A stretch of DNA of 64,000 nucleotides from CAZIFG01 sp964539135 (lineage in GTDB: Bacteria; Margulisbacteria; Marinamargulisbacteria; GCA-2716485; CAZIFG01): the NCBI GenBank assembly GCA_964539135.1, contig CAZIFG010000005.1:26071-90070 (forward strand), given 5' to 3'. A program made the translations under genes and the position numbers. The notes under the pieces are model-generated. The model saw only the letters and a program-made list of their open reading frames with translations. It searched no databases and was not told the DNA's origin. The stretch's first letter is position 1; every line of letters starts with the position of its first letter. Positions 1 through 8,359 of the stretch are shown here, piece by piece.

Positions 1-306
1 CGGATTTCGGGTAGAATGAAAATCCGAGCTAAGTTCTTCCGTTAAATTGGAAAGATGGGAGTTCATAATATCAGAAAGGCGATCTGTTAACGATAATTCA
101 TCAGAAAGTGACTGTAATTCACGAAGAATAGGTCCAGATGTTAAGGCGCCACTAAATGAAAAAGAGAGGTGTGTAGAGGAACAGCGTGTGCGTTGAATAC
201 GATCCGGCGTATAACAGTCTTTTAAATTGGGAGGTGTTTGAGCAAGGTCTAAAAGCTTGGAATAAGCGTGGGTTTCAGACAAAGAAGGATCGCGTTGGGT
301 CATCAT
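1..306 (-). CDS. Probable glucose-6-phosphate isomerase, N-terminal part (cut by window edge)
   Basis: Reading leftward from ATG at 306, the frame is open for all 102 codons to the window edge. The protein would interconvert glucose-6-phosphate and fructose-6-phosphate in the cytoplasm. The assignment rests on a pattern resembling the start of the PGI family: a hydrophobic LSFSFSG stretch where PGI has LxLDYSK, a short helix, then N-x-TE...H...RNP like the TEGRAVLH..LRNP signature. The match is loose, with no active-site residues visible this early. The start lies 4 bp after the stop of the upstream GlmU-like gene, so the two are probably co-transcribed, and both would act in hexose-phosphate and amino-sugar metabolism. 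Another protein family is possible. Confidence 0.4.
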   Translation of the reverse strand, partial: MMTQRDPSLSETHAYSKLLDLAQTPPNLKDCYTPDRIQRTRCSSTHLSFSFSGALTSGPILRELQSLSDELSLTDRLSDIMNSHLSNLTEELSSDFHSTRNP

Positions 307-309
307 AAC

Positions 310-1557
310 TCAAGCGTAATGCTGAAACAAAGTGGCATAAAGAGATTTATAGACATCCGGAAAAACAAGATTTCGGCGCGCAAGCACTTTGCTGCTAGTA
401 TCCATAAATTTATCCAAATCATGTTGACTGTAGTTGCCGGGGCTTCCCCAAGAAAAAGGTGGGATATAGGTATCATGAAAACCGGGATTAAACAGAGTGG
501 ACCCAAAATGGACAATAGAGCCGGTATTAAAGGTGGTATAAATGCCGGTTTTAACAAAATCGCCCAAAATACTGCCTAAAAATTGTTGTCCCGTAGGGAT
601 CGGGCCTTCAGGCCCTGAAAGTGAAATGGGACTATAGGTATTTTTAAGATTGGAAGTAGAGGTAAAGGCCCCTAAATTGACCCATTCTCCGATATAAGAG
701 TGCCCAATAAAACCATCGTGGGCCTTATTAGAATAACCCTGAAAAATGGAATGAGATATTTCACCCGCAATTTTACATAGAGGCCCAATCGAAGACTCTT
801 TAATTTTCCCCCCTAAAATTTGAGTATCTTTCCCAATAAAAAGAGGCCCTTCAAGGCGAGAGTGAGCCTGAATGGTAACGCCAGATTCAATATAAACAGG
901 GCCTTTTTGAGCATCAATGACAACAAAATCCTCAATGTGAACACCCTCATCAATAAAAACCTGGTTTTCATTATAAATAACACTATAAGGTTTAATATCA
1001 CCCTTAATAACGCCTGGCTGATTATAAAAATCAAAGTCATAGGAAATAAACGAAGGGGTCAGTACAATGCCATCCCAAAGGGTAGCAATGATAACTGCCT
1101 GAGAAATATCTCGAGTGCGGCAAAGTGGCCGTAATTGAGTCATAAGGTCTTCAGAACTGGGAACACCTTCCAAAATATAGACCATAGATTCTAAGACTTC
1201 TCCGGTAAGGTAGGCGGCAATGACGGTATCGTGTTGGATGAAAAGGGTGTTTTCAGAAAGATCGACAGCTTGTAATAAGTTGGCAAGTTCTTGAGTCATT
1301 GCCACACGGCCATTGATAAAAAGGCAAGGGGAGCCCAGATTGATTTGATTGACATACTGATCTTTAAACTGAAACTGAACTGTGGACTTAAAGTAATCCC
1401 GGCAATGCAAGCTAATGACTGCAGATTCAAAATATCGATTCACTTTATCAAAAAGGCGATCAATACCCAGTCGAAGGGCGTAGAGAGGACGGGCGTAGGT
1501 TAAGGGACTTAATCCAAGAGCGTGTTGATCTTCGAAGATGCAAACATGTTTTATCAT
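310..1557 (-). CDS. GlmU-family sugar nucleotidyltransferase with left-handed beta-helix
   Basis: A 415-aa cytoplasmic protein with two parts. The N-terminus (about 1-180) has the motif SPLTYARPLYALRLG, typical of the alternative GlmU-like family best known in Bacteroidota. Residues about 185-385 are a run of hexapeptide turns (for example IESGVTIQAHS, FIGKDTQILGG) forming a left-handed beta-helix acyltransferase fold. The family is annotated as making UDP-N-acetylglucosamine, but the substrate is not proven. No Shine-Dalgarno sequence precedes ATG 1557. A TATACT -10-like box ends about 11 nt upstream on the minus strand, so the message may be leaderless. A second, truncated GlmU is encoded at 36.4 kb, and the two may share or split the canonical GlmU activities. 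Confidence 0.75.
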   Translation of the reverse strand: MIKHVCIFEDQHALGLSPLTYARPLYALRLGIDRLFDKVNRYFESAVISLHCRDYFKSTVQFQFKDQYVNQINLGSPCLFINGRVAMTQELANLLQAVDLSENTLFIQHDTVIAAYLTGEVLESMVYILEGVPSSEDLMTQLRPLCRTRDISQAVIIATLWDGIVLTPSFISYDFDFYNQPGVIKGDIKPYSVIYNENQVFIDEGVHIEDFVVIDAQKGPVYIESGVTIQAHSRLEGPLFIGKDTQILGGKIKESSIGPLCKIAGEISHSIFQGYSNKAHDGFIGHSYIGEWVNLGAFTSTSNLKNTYSPISLSGPEGPIPTGQQFLGSILGDFVKTGIYTTFNTGSIVHFGSTLFNPGFHDTYIPPFSWGSPGNYSQHDLDKFMDTSSKVLARRNLVFPDVYKSLYATLFQHYA

Positions 1558-1693
1558 GGATTCATGATAGTATAGCCGTTGAAAATTGTTAAGCAGTATT
1601 CACAAAATGAGCATAACGCTAGACAAAAGTGGTAAAAATGCGTATATAGAAGGCCCATCATTCAACACATGAAGAAAACAAGGATCAAAACAA

Positions 1694-2056
1694 ATGTCTC
1701 GCATGTATCAAACAAGTCCCCAAAAACCATCTTACCAAAACACACAAAAGACTAAAGCCCCAGAAAAAAAACCGTGGATACCTCATAAGATGTCGAGTAT
1801 AAAGACAAATTTGAGTCTAAGTTCTATTTCGATGACCCAAGAAACATATCTCCCTGATATACGGGGTGAAATCAAAATAACACCGATGTGGGATAAAATA
1901 GAAGAGGCGCCAGATTTAAAACCAAAAGTAGGGTGCGCATCAAGTCTATGTGATACAGACATCCCGGTAGTAGAGCTGGCGACCATCGGATTTTTGATTG
2001 GATTTATAATAGGACGACGCTATCCCCTATGTAGAAGGGCCCGATATCGCCGGTAA
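1694..2056 (+). CDS. Small hypothetical protein with C-terminal membrane anchor
   Basis: A 120-aa protein not recognised as any family. The first 90 residues are polar, rich in Lys, Pro and Ser, and look disordered. Residues about 92-107 (VELATIGFLIGFIIG) form one hydrophobic helix, followed by a strongly basic tail (RRYPLCRRARYRR). By the positive-inside rule this suggests the C-terminal tail faces the cytoplasm. An AAGGA sequence about 10 nt before the ATG supports this start. It lies between a divergent GlmU-like gene and lepB. It could be a spurious frame, but the start signal and coherent membrane segment favour a real gene. Confidence 0.42.
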   Translation: MSRMYQTSPQKPSYQNTQKTKAPEKKPWIPHKMSSIKTNLSLSSISMTQETYLPDIRGEIKITPMWDKIEEAPDLKPKVGCASSLCDTDIPVVELATIGFLIGFIIGRRYPLCRRARYRR

Positions 2057-2105
2057 CAACAGTCCCGCAGTTGAAACTCAAGCCTGTAAAGGCTAGAATA
2101 AAGGG

Positions 2106-2687
2106 ATGATCCGAAAAATTCGAAAAAAATTAACACATTGGGCCGCCTTTAAAGAAGAGTTAAAGTCCAAAAGTAAATTAAAATACCATATGGTAGATCT
2201 TGTAGAGTCTATACTTGTCGCGCTCTGCTTGGCCCTTGTCATTAGAGCCTATGTGGTACAGACTTCGGTAGTGCCTTCAGAGTCCATGGTGCCCACGTTT
2301 TTAGTGGGAGACCGTTTATTTGTAAATAAATTCATTTATCGATTTAAAACGCCGAATCGGGGCGATATTACGGTATTTAAATCCCCTAATAGAGATGGTA
2401 AAGAGTATGTAAAACGATGTATCGGGATGCCTGGCGAAACGGTCCAGCTGATTGAAGGACGTGTGTATATTAACGGAAAACCCCTCATTATTGCCGGCGT
2501 AACCATTTTAGAAGATCGAATGAATTTTGGGCCTATTGTGGTGCCAGATGCCCATTATTTCGTATTGGGAGATAATAGAGCCAACTCCCAAGACTCCAGA
2601 TATTGGGGGTATGTGCCCGTTGAAGACATGTTGGGAAAGGCCTGGTTTACCTTTTATCCGTTAACACGCATGAGAGTGTTGAAGTAG
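2106..2687 (+). CDS. lepB: Signal peptidase I
   Basis: A 193-aa type I leader peptidase that removes signal peptides from exported proteins on the outer face of the inner membrane. One membrane helix lies at about 34-50. The catalytic Ser60 is in the PSESM box, and the general-base Lys103 is in YVKRCIGMPGE. The downstream LGDNRANSQDSR box (family box E) is present. The size matches the compact single-helix class found in Gram-positives and many candidate phyla rather than the 324-aa E. coli enzyme. A TAGAAT box ends a few bases before the ATG, so the 5' leader may be very short. thiS follows with almost no gap. Confidence 0.95.
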   Translation: MIRKIRKKLTHWAAFKEELKSKSKLKYHMVDLVESILVALCLALVIRAYVVQTSVVPSESMVPTFLVGDRLFVNKFIYRFKTPNRGDITVFKSPNRDGKEYVKRCIGMPGETVQLIEGRVYINGKPLIIAGVTILEDRMNFGPIVVPDAHYFVLGDNRANSQDSRYWGYVPVEDMLGKAWFTFYPLTRMRVLK

Positions 2688-2693
2688 TTGCTG

Positions 2694-2903
2694 ATGAAGG
2701 TTTATCTCAATGGGGAGGCATACACCGCTATCAGTGAAGAGGATACCTTAGAGACCCTCTTAAAAAAATTAGGTCTAGAGAGACGGTATCATGCGATTGA
2801 AGTAAATCATGAGATTATCTCTCAAGAAAAAGACATCAGCTTAAAATTTAAGGAAGGGGATATCATAGAGATTGTTCAGTTTATGGGGGGAGGCAGTCAG
2901 TAA
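2694..2903 (+). CDS. thiS: ThiS-like sulfur carrier protein
   Basis: A roughly 69-aa ubiquitin-fold protein. ThiS carries sulfur as a C-terminal thiocarboxylate for the thiazole ring of thiamine. The sequence begins MKVYLNGE and ends QFMGGGSQ, the family's beta-grasp pattern. A TTG at 2688 could add two residues, but the ATG at 2694 is the more normal start. The oddity is that the essential terminal Gly-Gly is followed by two extra residues (SQ), whereas ThiS normally ends exactly at GG, so activation would need trimming. No other thiamine gene is in the window. It follows lepB directly, so its expression probably depends on that transcript. Confidence 0.85.
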   Translation: MKVYLNGEAYTAISEEDTLETLLKKLGLERRYHAIEVNHEIISQEKDISLKFKEGDIIEIVQFMGGGSQ

Positions 2904-2962
2904 AACCAAATACAGGCCCAGTGCGCTAGTGCGTGAAGGGCAAAGATGATACACTAAGTGCT

Positions 2963-2968
2963 TATAAT
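2963..2968 (+). promoter_or_regulatory. Candidate -10 box upstream of gyrB
   Basis: A perfect TATAAT at 2963-2968, with no convincing -35 at the usual distance. A transcript from it would begin near 2975, downstream of an alternative GTG start at 2958. This supports the ATG at 2994 as the real gyrB start. Confidence 0.5.
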
Positions 2969-2993
2969 TGCACAAACGAGGGACGTAAAAACG

Positions 2994-4985
2994 ATGACAC
3001 AAGAATACAGAGCCGATCATATTAAAGTGTTAGAAGGCCTAGAGGCTGTTCGAAAACGGCCAGGGATGTATATAGGATCTACAGGATTATCAGGATTAAA
3101 TCACTTGGTATTTGAGGTCGTTGACAATAGTGTGGACGAGGCGATGGCTGGATATTGTACAGATATTCATGTTCGAATCGAGGAAGGCAATATTGTCACG
3201 GTTCGAGATAATGGCCGAGGGATTCCCATAGATACCCATAAAGAAAAAAACTTACCGGCGGTTGAAGTGGTACTGACAACCTTACACGCAGGTGGAAAAT
3301 TTGAAGGGGAAGGCTATAAAGTATCAGGCGGACTACACGGGGTAGGCGTTTCGGTTGTAAACGCCTTGGCAGAATGGCTTGAAGTGGAAGTTAAACGAGA
3401 TGGAAAACGCTATACACAGCGCTATCAAAAAGGAATTCCGGATCAGCTCATCGGGCAATTTTATGACTATGACGGCAAAGATACAGGAACAACCGTTCGA
3501 TTTTTTCCAGATGCAACCATCTTTGATGAAATAGAGTTTACCAACGAAGTATTAGATCACCGTTTAAGAGAATTGGCCTTCTTAAATAAAGGCATCAAAA
3601 TTATTTTTGTAGACGATAGAATTAAAGATGAAAATGGGAACTCAGAAGAAAAAGTATATCAATTTGAGGGGGGCATTAAATCTTACGTCGAAATTATGAA
3701 TGAAAATAAAGAGGCCTTATTCACGCCGCCTGTTTATTTAAAAAGTTCTCGAGATGAATATGAGATCGAAGTATCCATCCAATACGTGAGCGATTATTTT
3801 GATGAAAATGTCGTGAGTTTTGCCAACAACATCCGAACCCGAGAAGGCGGCACACATTTGGCCGGATTTAGATCAGCCCTAACCCGTGTGATCAATAGTT
3901 TTGCTAAAAAATACGAGCTTTTAAAAGACAAAAAATCAACGTTTTCGGGGCAAGATTTACGTGAGGGATTAAGCGCGGTCATTTCGGTAAAATTAAGAAA
4001 TCCCCAGTTTGAGGGGCAAACCAAAACAAAATTGGGTAATTCTGAAGTCAAAGGAATCGTAGATTCTTTATTGGACCAAGGTCTAGCCGATTATCTAGAG
4101 GCCAACCCGAAAGTTGGAAAGCTCATTGTAAATAAGGCAATGATTGCCCAGAGAGTGAGAGAAGCAGCACGAAAAGCACAAGATTTAATTCGACGAAAAA
4201 GCAGTCTAGAAAACACAACTTTACCTGGAAAATTGGCAGACTGTTCCAATTCCGATCCTTCAAAATGTGAGATCTTTTTAGTTGAGGGGGATTCCGCGGG
4301 AGGTTCGGCAAAACAAGGCCGAGATAGAAATTTCCAAGCGATTTTACCGCTTCGTGGAAAAGTATTAAACGTTGAAAAGGCACGATTGGACAAAATTTTA
4401 GCGAATGAGGAGATTCGAACCCTAATTACAGCCATAGGACCGGGTGCCATTCAAGGCTTATCAGACAAGCCCCAAACGATTAACACAGACGAAGACAATG
4501 CCGAAGAAGTGGGCATGAGTGTTACCCATGCCTTAGAAAAATTACGGTACCATAAAATCGTTATTATGACAGATGCTGACGTGGATGGCGCACATATTCG
4601 AACCTTGTTACTCACATTTTTCTTCCGGTATGCCCGTGCCGTTATTGAAGCGGGAGCCTTGTATATTGCGCAGCCGCCGCTTTATTTGGTTAAAAAAGGA
4701 AATACAAAAAAGTATGCCTATAATGATAAAGAGTTAGAGTTAACCTTAGAAGAATTGGGCCGAGATAAATCGACAATTCAGCGGTATAAAGGGCTTGGAG
4801 AGATGAACCCCGATCAATTATGGGATACCACGATGGATCCAGAAAAAAGGGCCATGTTAAAGGTAGACTTACAAGATGCAGAAAAAGCAGATGAGATTTT
4901 TGCGATGTTAATGGGCAGCGAAGTCGATCCTAGAAAACACTTTATTGAAAAATACGCCAAAGATGTGCGATGGATTGACGTGTAG
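2994..4985 (+). CDS. gyrB: DNA gyrase subunit B
   Basis: A 663-aa ATPase subunit of gyrase, which with GyrA introduces negative supercoils. Visible motifs are the GHKL ATPase elements (EVVDNSVDEA with the catalytic Glu, DNGRGIP, GGLHGVGVSVVNA) and the TOPRIM domain with VEGDSAGGSAKQGRD and TDADVDGAHIRTLL. The C-terminus ends in the usual gyrase B segment (GLGEMNPDQLW). The length is normal for the short class without the E. coli insertion. ATG 2994 is chosen because GAGGG lies about 10 nt upstream and a TATAAT box lies at 2963. gyrA follows after 20 bp, giving a gyrBA operon. Confidence 0.97.
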   Translation: MTQEYRADHIKVLEGLEAVRKRPGMYIGSTGLSGLNHLVFEVVDNSVDEAMAGYCTDIHVRIEEGNIVTVRDNGRGIPIDTHKEKNLPAVEVVLTTLHAGGKFEGEGYKVSGGLHGVGVSVVNALAEWLEVEVKRDGKRYTQRYQKGIPDQLIGQFYDYDGKDTGTTVRFFPDATIFDEIEFTNEVLDHRLRELAFLNKGIKIIFVDDRIKDENGNSEEKVYQFEGGIKSYVEIMNENKEALFTPPVYLKSSRDEYEIEVSIQYVSDYFDENVVSFANNIRTREGGTHLAGFRSALTRVINSFAKKYELLKDKKSTFSGQDLREGLSAVISVKLRNPQFEGQTKTKLGNSEVKGIVDSLLDQGLADYLEANPKVGKLIVNKAMIAQRVREAARKAQDLIRRKSSLENTTLPGKLADCSNSDPSKCEIFLVEGDSAGGSAKQGRDRNFQAILPLRGKVLNVEKARLDKILANEEIRTLITAIGPGAIQGLSDKPQTINTDEDNAEEVGMSVTHALEKLRYHKIVIMTDADVDGAHIRTLLLTFFFRYARAVIEAGALYIAQPPLYLVKKGNTKKYAYNDKELELTLEELGRDKSTIQRYKGLGEMNPDQLWDTTMDPEKRAMLKVDLQDAEKADEIFAMLMGSEVDPRKHFIEKYAKDVRWIDV

Positions 4986-5005
4986 GGCAGAGGGAGGACA
5001 ATTAA

Positions 5006-7489
5006 ATGACAACAGTAGTAGACCCAACATTATTTGATGATACCAATATATCGCCAATTAATATTACAGATGAGATGAAAAACTCGTATCTGGAATATGC
5101 CATGTCCGTAATTGTCGGACGGGCATTACCAGATGTTCGAGATGGTTTAAAGCCCGTGCATCGTCGTATTTTATACTCGATGTACGATGCGGGCTACATT
5201 GCAGGCCGTCCGTATAAAAAGTCAGCCAGAATCGTCGGGGACGTTTTAGGACGATACCATCCCCATGGTGATACAGCGGTATATGATTCTTTAGTGCGAA
5301 TGGCGCAAGATTTCTCCATGAGATACATGCTCATTGATGGCCAAGGAAACTTTGGATCCATTGATGGAGACAATGCGGCGGCCATGAGGTACACCGAAGC
5401 GAGAATGTCCCGACTGGCAATGACTTTTTTAGAGGACATCGAAAAAGAAACCGTTCTATTTAAAAATAACTTTGATGAGTCGCTGCAAGAACCCACGGTA
5501 TTGCCAACACGAGTGCCAGGCTTGTTATTAAATGGAACAGCAGGGATTGCGGTGGGAATGGCAACCAATATTCCGCCCCACAATTTGGGCGAGCTGACAG
5601 ACGGTATTTGTGCGCTGGTAGATAATCCAGAAATTACAACTCAAGAATTAATGGAGCACATTAAAGGGCCAGACTTCCCAACAGGGGCCATTATTTGTGG
5701 CACAGAAGGCATTGAGCAGGCCTACGAAACAGGTCGCGGCAGCATTCGCCAACGGGCAAAATATCAGTTTGAAGAAAATAAAAAAGGCAGAATGGCCATC
5801 GTCTTTACAGAAATACCCTATATGGTGAACAAAGCCAATTTAATCATCAAAATAGCCGAATTGGTGCAAGAGAAAAAAATTAATGGTATTTCAGATTTAA
5901 GAGACGAATCAGACCGAAAAGGCATGCGAATTTATATCGAGTTAAAGCGAGATGCTGTCAAAGAAGTGGTCTTAAATCAACTTTATAAACACACGCCTTT
6001 AGAGTCAACATTCGGGGTCAATATGGTAGCCCTTGTCAATGGGATGCCCAAAAAATTAACGCTAAAAGAAATTTTAGTTCACTATGTTAATCATCGAAAA
6101 GACGTGATTGTAAAGCGCACCCAATACGATCTTAAAAAGGCAGAAGAGCGGCTTCATATTTTAGAAGGCTTACGCATTGCCTTAGATAATATTGATGCCA
6201 TCATTGCCTTAATTAAGGCCTCTAAAGATACAGAAACGGCTAAAAAAGGCTTAATGGAAACCTTTAATTTATCCGACCGTCAAGCCATTGCCATTTTAGA
6301 AATGCGTTTACAGCGCTTAACAGGTCTTGAGCGTGAAAAAATAGAGCAAGAATATAATGAGCTCTTGATCAAAATTGAAGATCTTAAAGATATTTTAGCC
6401 AATGAATCCAGAGTATATGAGATTATCAAATTAGAACAACTCGAAACGAAAGAAAAATTTGGGGATAAGCGGCGCTCTCAGATTGGAGAATCTGTAGAGT
6501 CCATGAGCATTGAAGATTTAATTCCCAATAAGCAGGTGGCCATTTTAATTTCGAATGATGGCTTTGTGAAGCGCATGCCTTTAGACATGTTCCGAAGTCA
6601 AAATAGAGGCGGTCGTGGCGTCAACAGTATGAATACTCGAGAGGAAGATTATGTATCCGAGCTCTTAATTACGAATACCCATGACTATATCCTATGTTTT
6701 TCAACCAAGGGCCGTGTATTTAAGATAAAAGCACACCAGCTACCTGAAGCCTCGCGTCAAAGCAAAGGGATTTCCATTGCGCATTTTTTACAAATGGAAG
6801 AAGGGGAGCACTTCTCTACAGCTATGCAAATTGATAATTTTGAGACGAACGATTATCTGATTATGGCAACGGCCCAAGGTGTGGTTAAAAAAACAGAAAT
6901 TAAAGCCTTTGTGCATTTTAAAAACAGACCTATTATTGGGATTAATTTGGATAAGGGGGATGTTCTAAAATGGGTGAAACGAACCCATGGAAATTCGGAT
7001 ATTGTCCTGGTCACCTCAGCGGGGATGGTCATTCGATTTGAAGAGGAGCAGGCCAGACCTTTAGCCAGAGCCTCTCGCGGCGTACGGGGTATTCGCATTC
7101 GAAAAGAAGACAATCTTGTGGCCATGGATGTGGTACCCAGAGATGAAGATAAATTGCAGCTCTTAGTCATCACGCGTTACGGTTATGGTAAAAACATTCG
7201 CGTCAGTGAATTTAAAAATCAGAACCGAGCGGGGGTTGGGGTTAAAAGCATTAATTTCAGAAAATCCTTAAAAGATAGGGTTAACGATGCTGTGATTACC
7301 ACCAAAGACAAGGAACTGATGATTGTAACGTATTCAGGGACCATGTGTCGGCAAGAGGTATCTAAAATTTCAACACAGAAACGCGAAGCCATGGGCGTTC
7401 GTATCATGAAATTGGACAATGACGACTACGTCATCGCCATGAAATCAGTACCTGAAGTTCAAGAGGATGACACTCAAGCAGCATCATGA
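5006..7489 (+). CDS. gyrA: DNA gyrase subunit A
   Basis: An 827-aa breakage-reunion subunit of gyrase. The winged-helix DNA-gate region is clear: the active-site tyrosine is Tyr129 in AAAMRYTEAR, and the quinolone-resistance region is YHPHGDTAVYDS. Thr90 sits where E. coli has Ser83, and Asp94 corresponds to Asp87. The C-terminal beta-pinwheel carries the GyrA box SQNRGGRG (residues about 531-538), which marks a gyrase rather than topoisomerase IV. A GGGAGG ribosome site precedes the ATG. The last bases overlap the next start (ATGA), so the lipoprotein gene behind it is likely translationally coupled. Confidence 0.97.
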   Translation: MTTVVDPTLFDDTNISPINITDEMKNSYLEYAMSVIVGRALPDVRDGLKPVHRRILYSMYDAGYIAGRPYKKSARIVGDVLGRYHPHGDTAVYDSLVRMAQDFSMRYMLIDGQGNFGSIDGDNAAAMRYTEARMSRLAMTFLEDIEKETVLFKNNFDESLQEPTVLPTRVPGLLLNGTAGIAVGMATNIPPHNLGELTDGICALVDNPEITTQELMEHIKGPDFPTGAIICGTEGIEQAYETGRGSIRQRAKYQFEENKKGRMAIVFTEIPYMVNKANLIIKIAELVQEKKINGISDLRDESDRKGMRIYIELKRDAVKEVVLNQLYKHTPLESTFGVNMVALVNGMPKKLTLKEILVHYVNHRKDVIVKRTQYDLKKAEERLHILEGLRIALDNIDAIIALIKASKDTETAKKGLMETFNLSDRQAIAILEMRLQRLTGLEREKIEQEYNELLIKIEDLKDILANESRVYEIIKLEQLETKEKFGDKRRSQIGESVESMSIEDLIPNKQVAILISNDGFVKRMPLDMFRSQNRGGRGVNSMNTREEDYVSELLITNTHDYILCFSTKGRVFKIKAHQLPEASRQSKGISIAHFLQMEEGEHFSTAMQIDNFETNDYLIMATAQGVVKKTEIKAFVHFKNRPIIGINLDKGDVLKWVKRTHGNSDIVLVTSAGMVIRFEEEQARPLARASRGVRGIRIRKEDNLVAMDVVPRDEDKLQLLVITRYGYGKNIRVSEFKNQNRAGVGVKSINFRKSLKDRVNDAVITTKDKELMIVTYSGTMCRQEVSKISTQKREAMGVRIMKLDNDDYVIAMKSVPEVQEDDTQAAS

Positions 7490-8220
7490 AAAAAACGAGC
7501 GTTTATCTAGGGTACATGCTGGGACTGCTGTTTATAGGGAGCGTGGGGTGTTCCAATGGGGGAACAAAAGGCGGTATTGTGCTACGACCTGTGGCACCCT
7601 TAGATTCATTTACAGCCTCAAAAGGCGGCCATCCTGTAACCTTGTCTTGGGTCAATCCGCCAGATACCTATGCCATCACGATTTTATATTCAACACAAAA
7701 TGCCATTTTAACCTACGACCTAACCGCCGGCCATATTTTAACTCAAAATATGCTCGCGTCCACCACAACTTTAACGCATAACACCGCAGGTATTGGTTAC
7801 GGAGATAGCCGAATTTATTACAGTATTTTTGCCATTTCAAGTGCAGGCAATATATCCACGGTCAGCCTTGCACAAGCAAGGCCTGGGGATACAACGGCGC
7901 CAAGCGATATCACAGGCTTTACAGTGGCAAGTGGCAATCATGAAGTAGTATTAACCTGGATGCAGCCGCTAGATTCGGATCTAGTGGGCTATACGCTTGC
8001 TTTTATAGAGGCCCCAGAATCAGGCCCTACCCCTCCAATAGGGGGCGCAGATATCACTCGAAATATTCCAGCCGGTGCCAGTGGTACTCAAAATTATACC
8101 TTAACAGGGTTAACAAATGGTATAAGGTACCGATTGATACTAGAGCCTTACGATTTAAATGGCAATACGGGGAACATAACGATACAATTTGCAACACCTA
8201 CAGTCAATGTAGCGCCGTAG
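7486..8220 (+). CDS. Lipoprotein with two fibronectin type III domains
   Basis: A 244-aa exported protein. It starts with a basic, hydrophobic signal peptide ending in GSVGC, so Cys22 is a candidate lipidated residue, although Ser at -3 is not the ideal lipobox residue. Two FnIII-like modules follow (about 38-130 and 133-235), each with the typical V-x-L-x-W-x-x-P core (VTLSWVNPP, VVLTWMQPL) and a G-x-x-Y pattern. Such proteins usually sit in the outer membrane or periplasm and bind other proteins or glycans, but no specific role can be assigned. The start overlaps gyrA by 4 nt, an unusual partner for a gyrase operon. It is followed by tRNA-Gly with its own promoter. Confidence 0.75.
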   Translation: MKKTSVYLGYMLGLLFIGSVGCSNGGTKGGIVLRPVAPLDSFTASKGGHPVTLSWVNPPDTYAITILYSTQNAILTYDLTAGHILTQNMLASTTTLTHNTAGIGYGDSRIYYSIFAISSAGNISTVSLAQARPGDTTAPSDITGFTVASGNHEVVLTWMQPLDSDLVGYTLAFIEAPESGPTPPIGGADITRNIPAGASGTQNYTLTGLTNGIRYRLILEPYDLNGNTGNITIQFATPTVNVAP

Positions 8221-8235
8221 GAGCGCAATTTTGTC

Positions 8236-8264
8236 TTGTCTCAAAAAGCGCTTAGTGGTATATT
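8236..8264 (+). promoter_or_regulatory. Promoter of tRNA-Gly
   Basis: TTGTCT (8236-8241), a 17-bp spacer and TATATT (8259-8264), preceded by a TG extended -10. The predicted start is about 10 nt before the tRNA. Confidence 0.65.
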
Positions 8265-8280
8265 AAGGATCTCTACAGGT

Positions 8281-8356
8281 GCGGGATTAGCTCAGTTGGT
8301 AGAGCGCAACCTTGCCAAGGTTGAAGTCGCCAGTTCGAGTCTGGTATCCCGCTCCA
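8281..8356 (+). tRNA. tRNA-Gly (GCC anticodon)
   Basis: 76 nt, complete cloverleaf. The acceptor stem GCGGGAT pairs with ATCCCGC, the D-loop carries AGTTGGT, the anticodon loop is TTGCCAA (GCC, glycine), the T-arm has GTTCGAGT, and a genome-encoded CCA ends at 8356. The next gene on the other strand ends only 3 bp away. Confidence 0.97.
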
Positions 8357-8359
8357 ATT

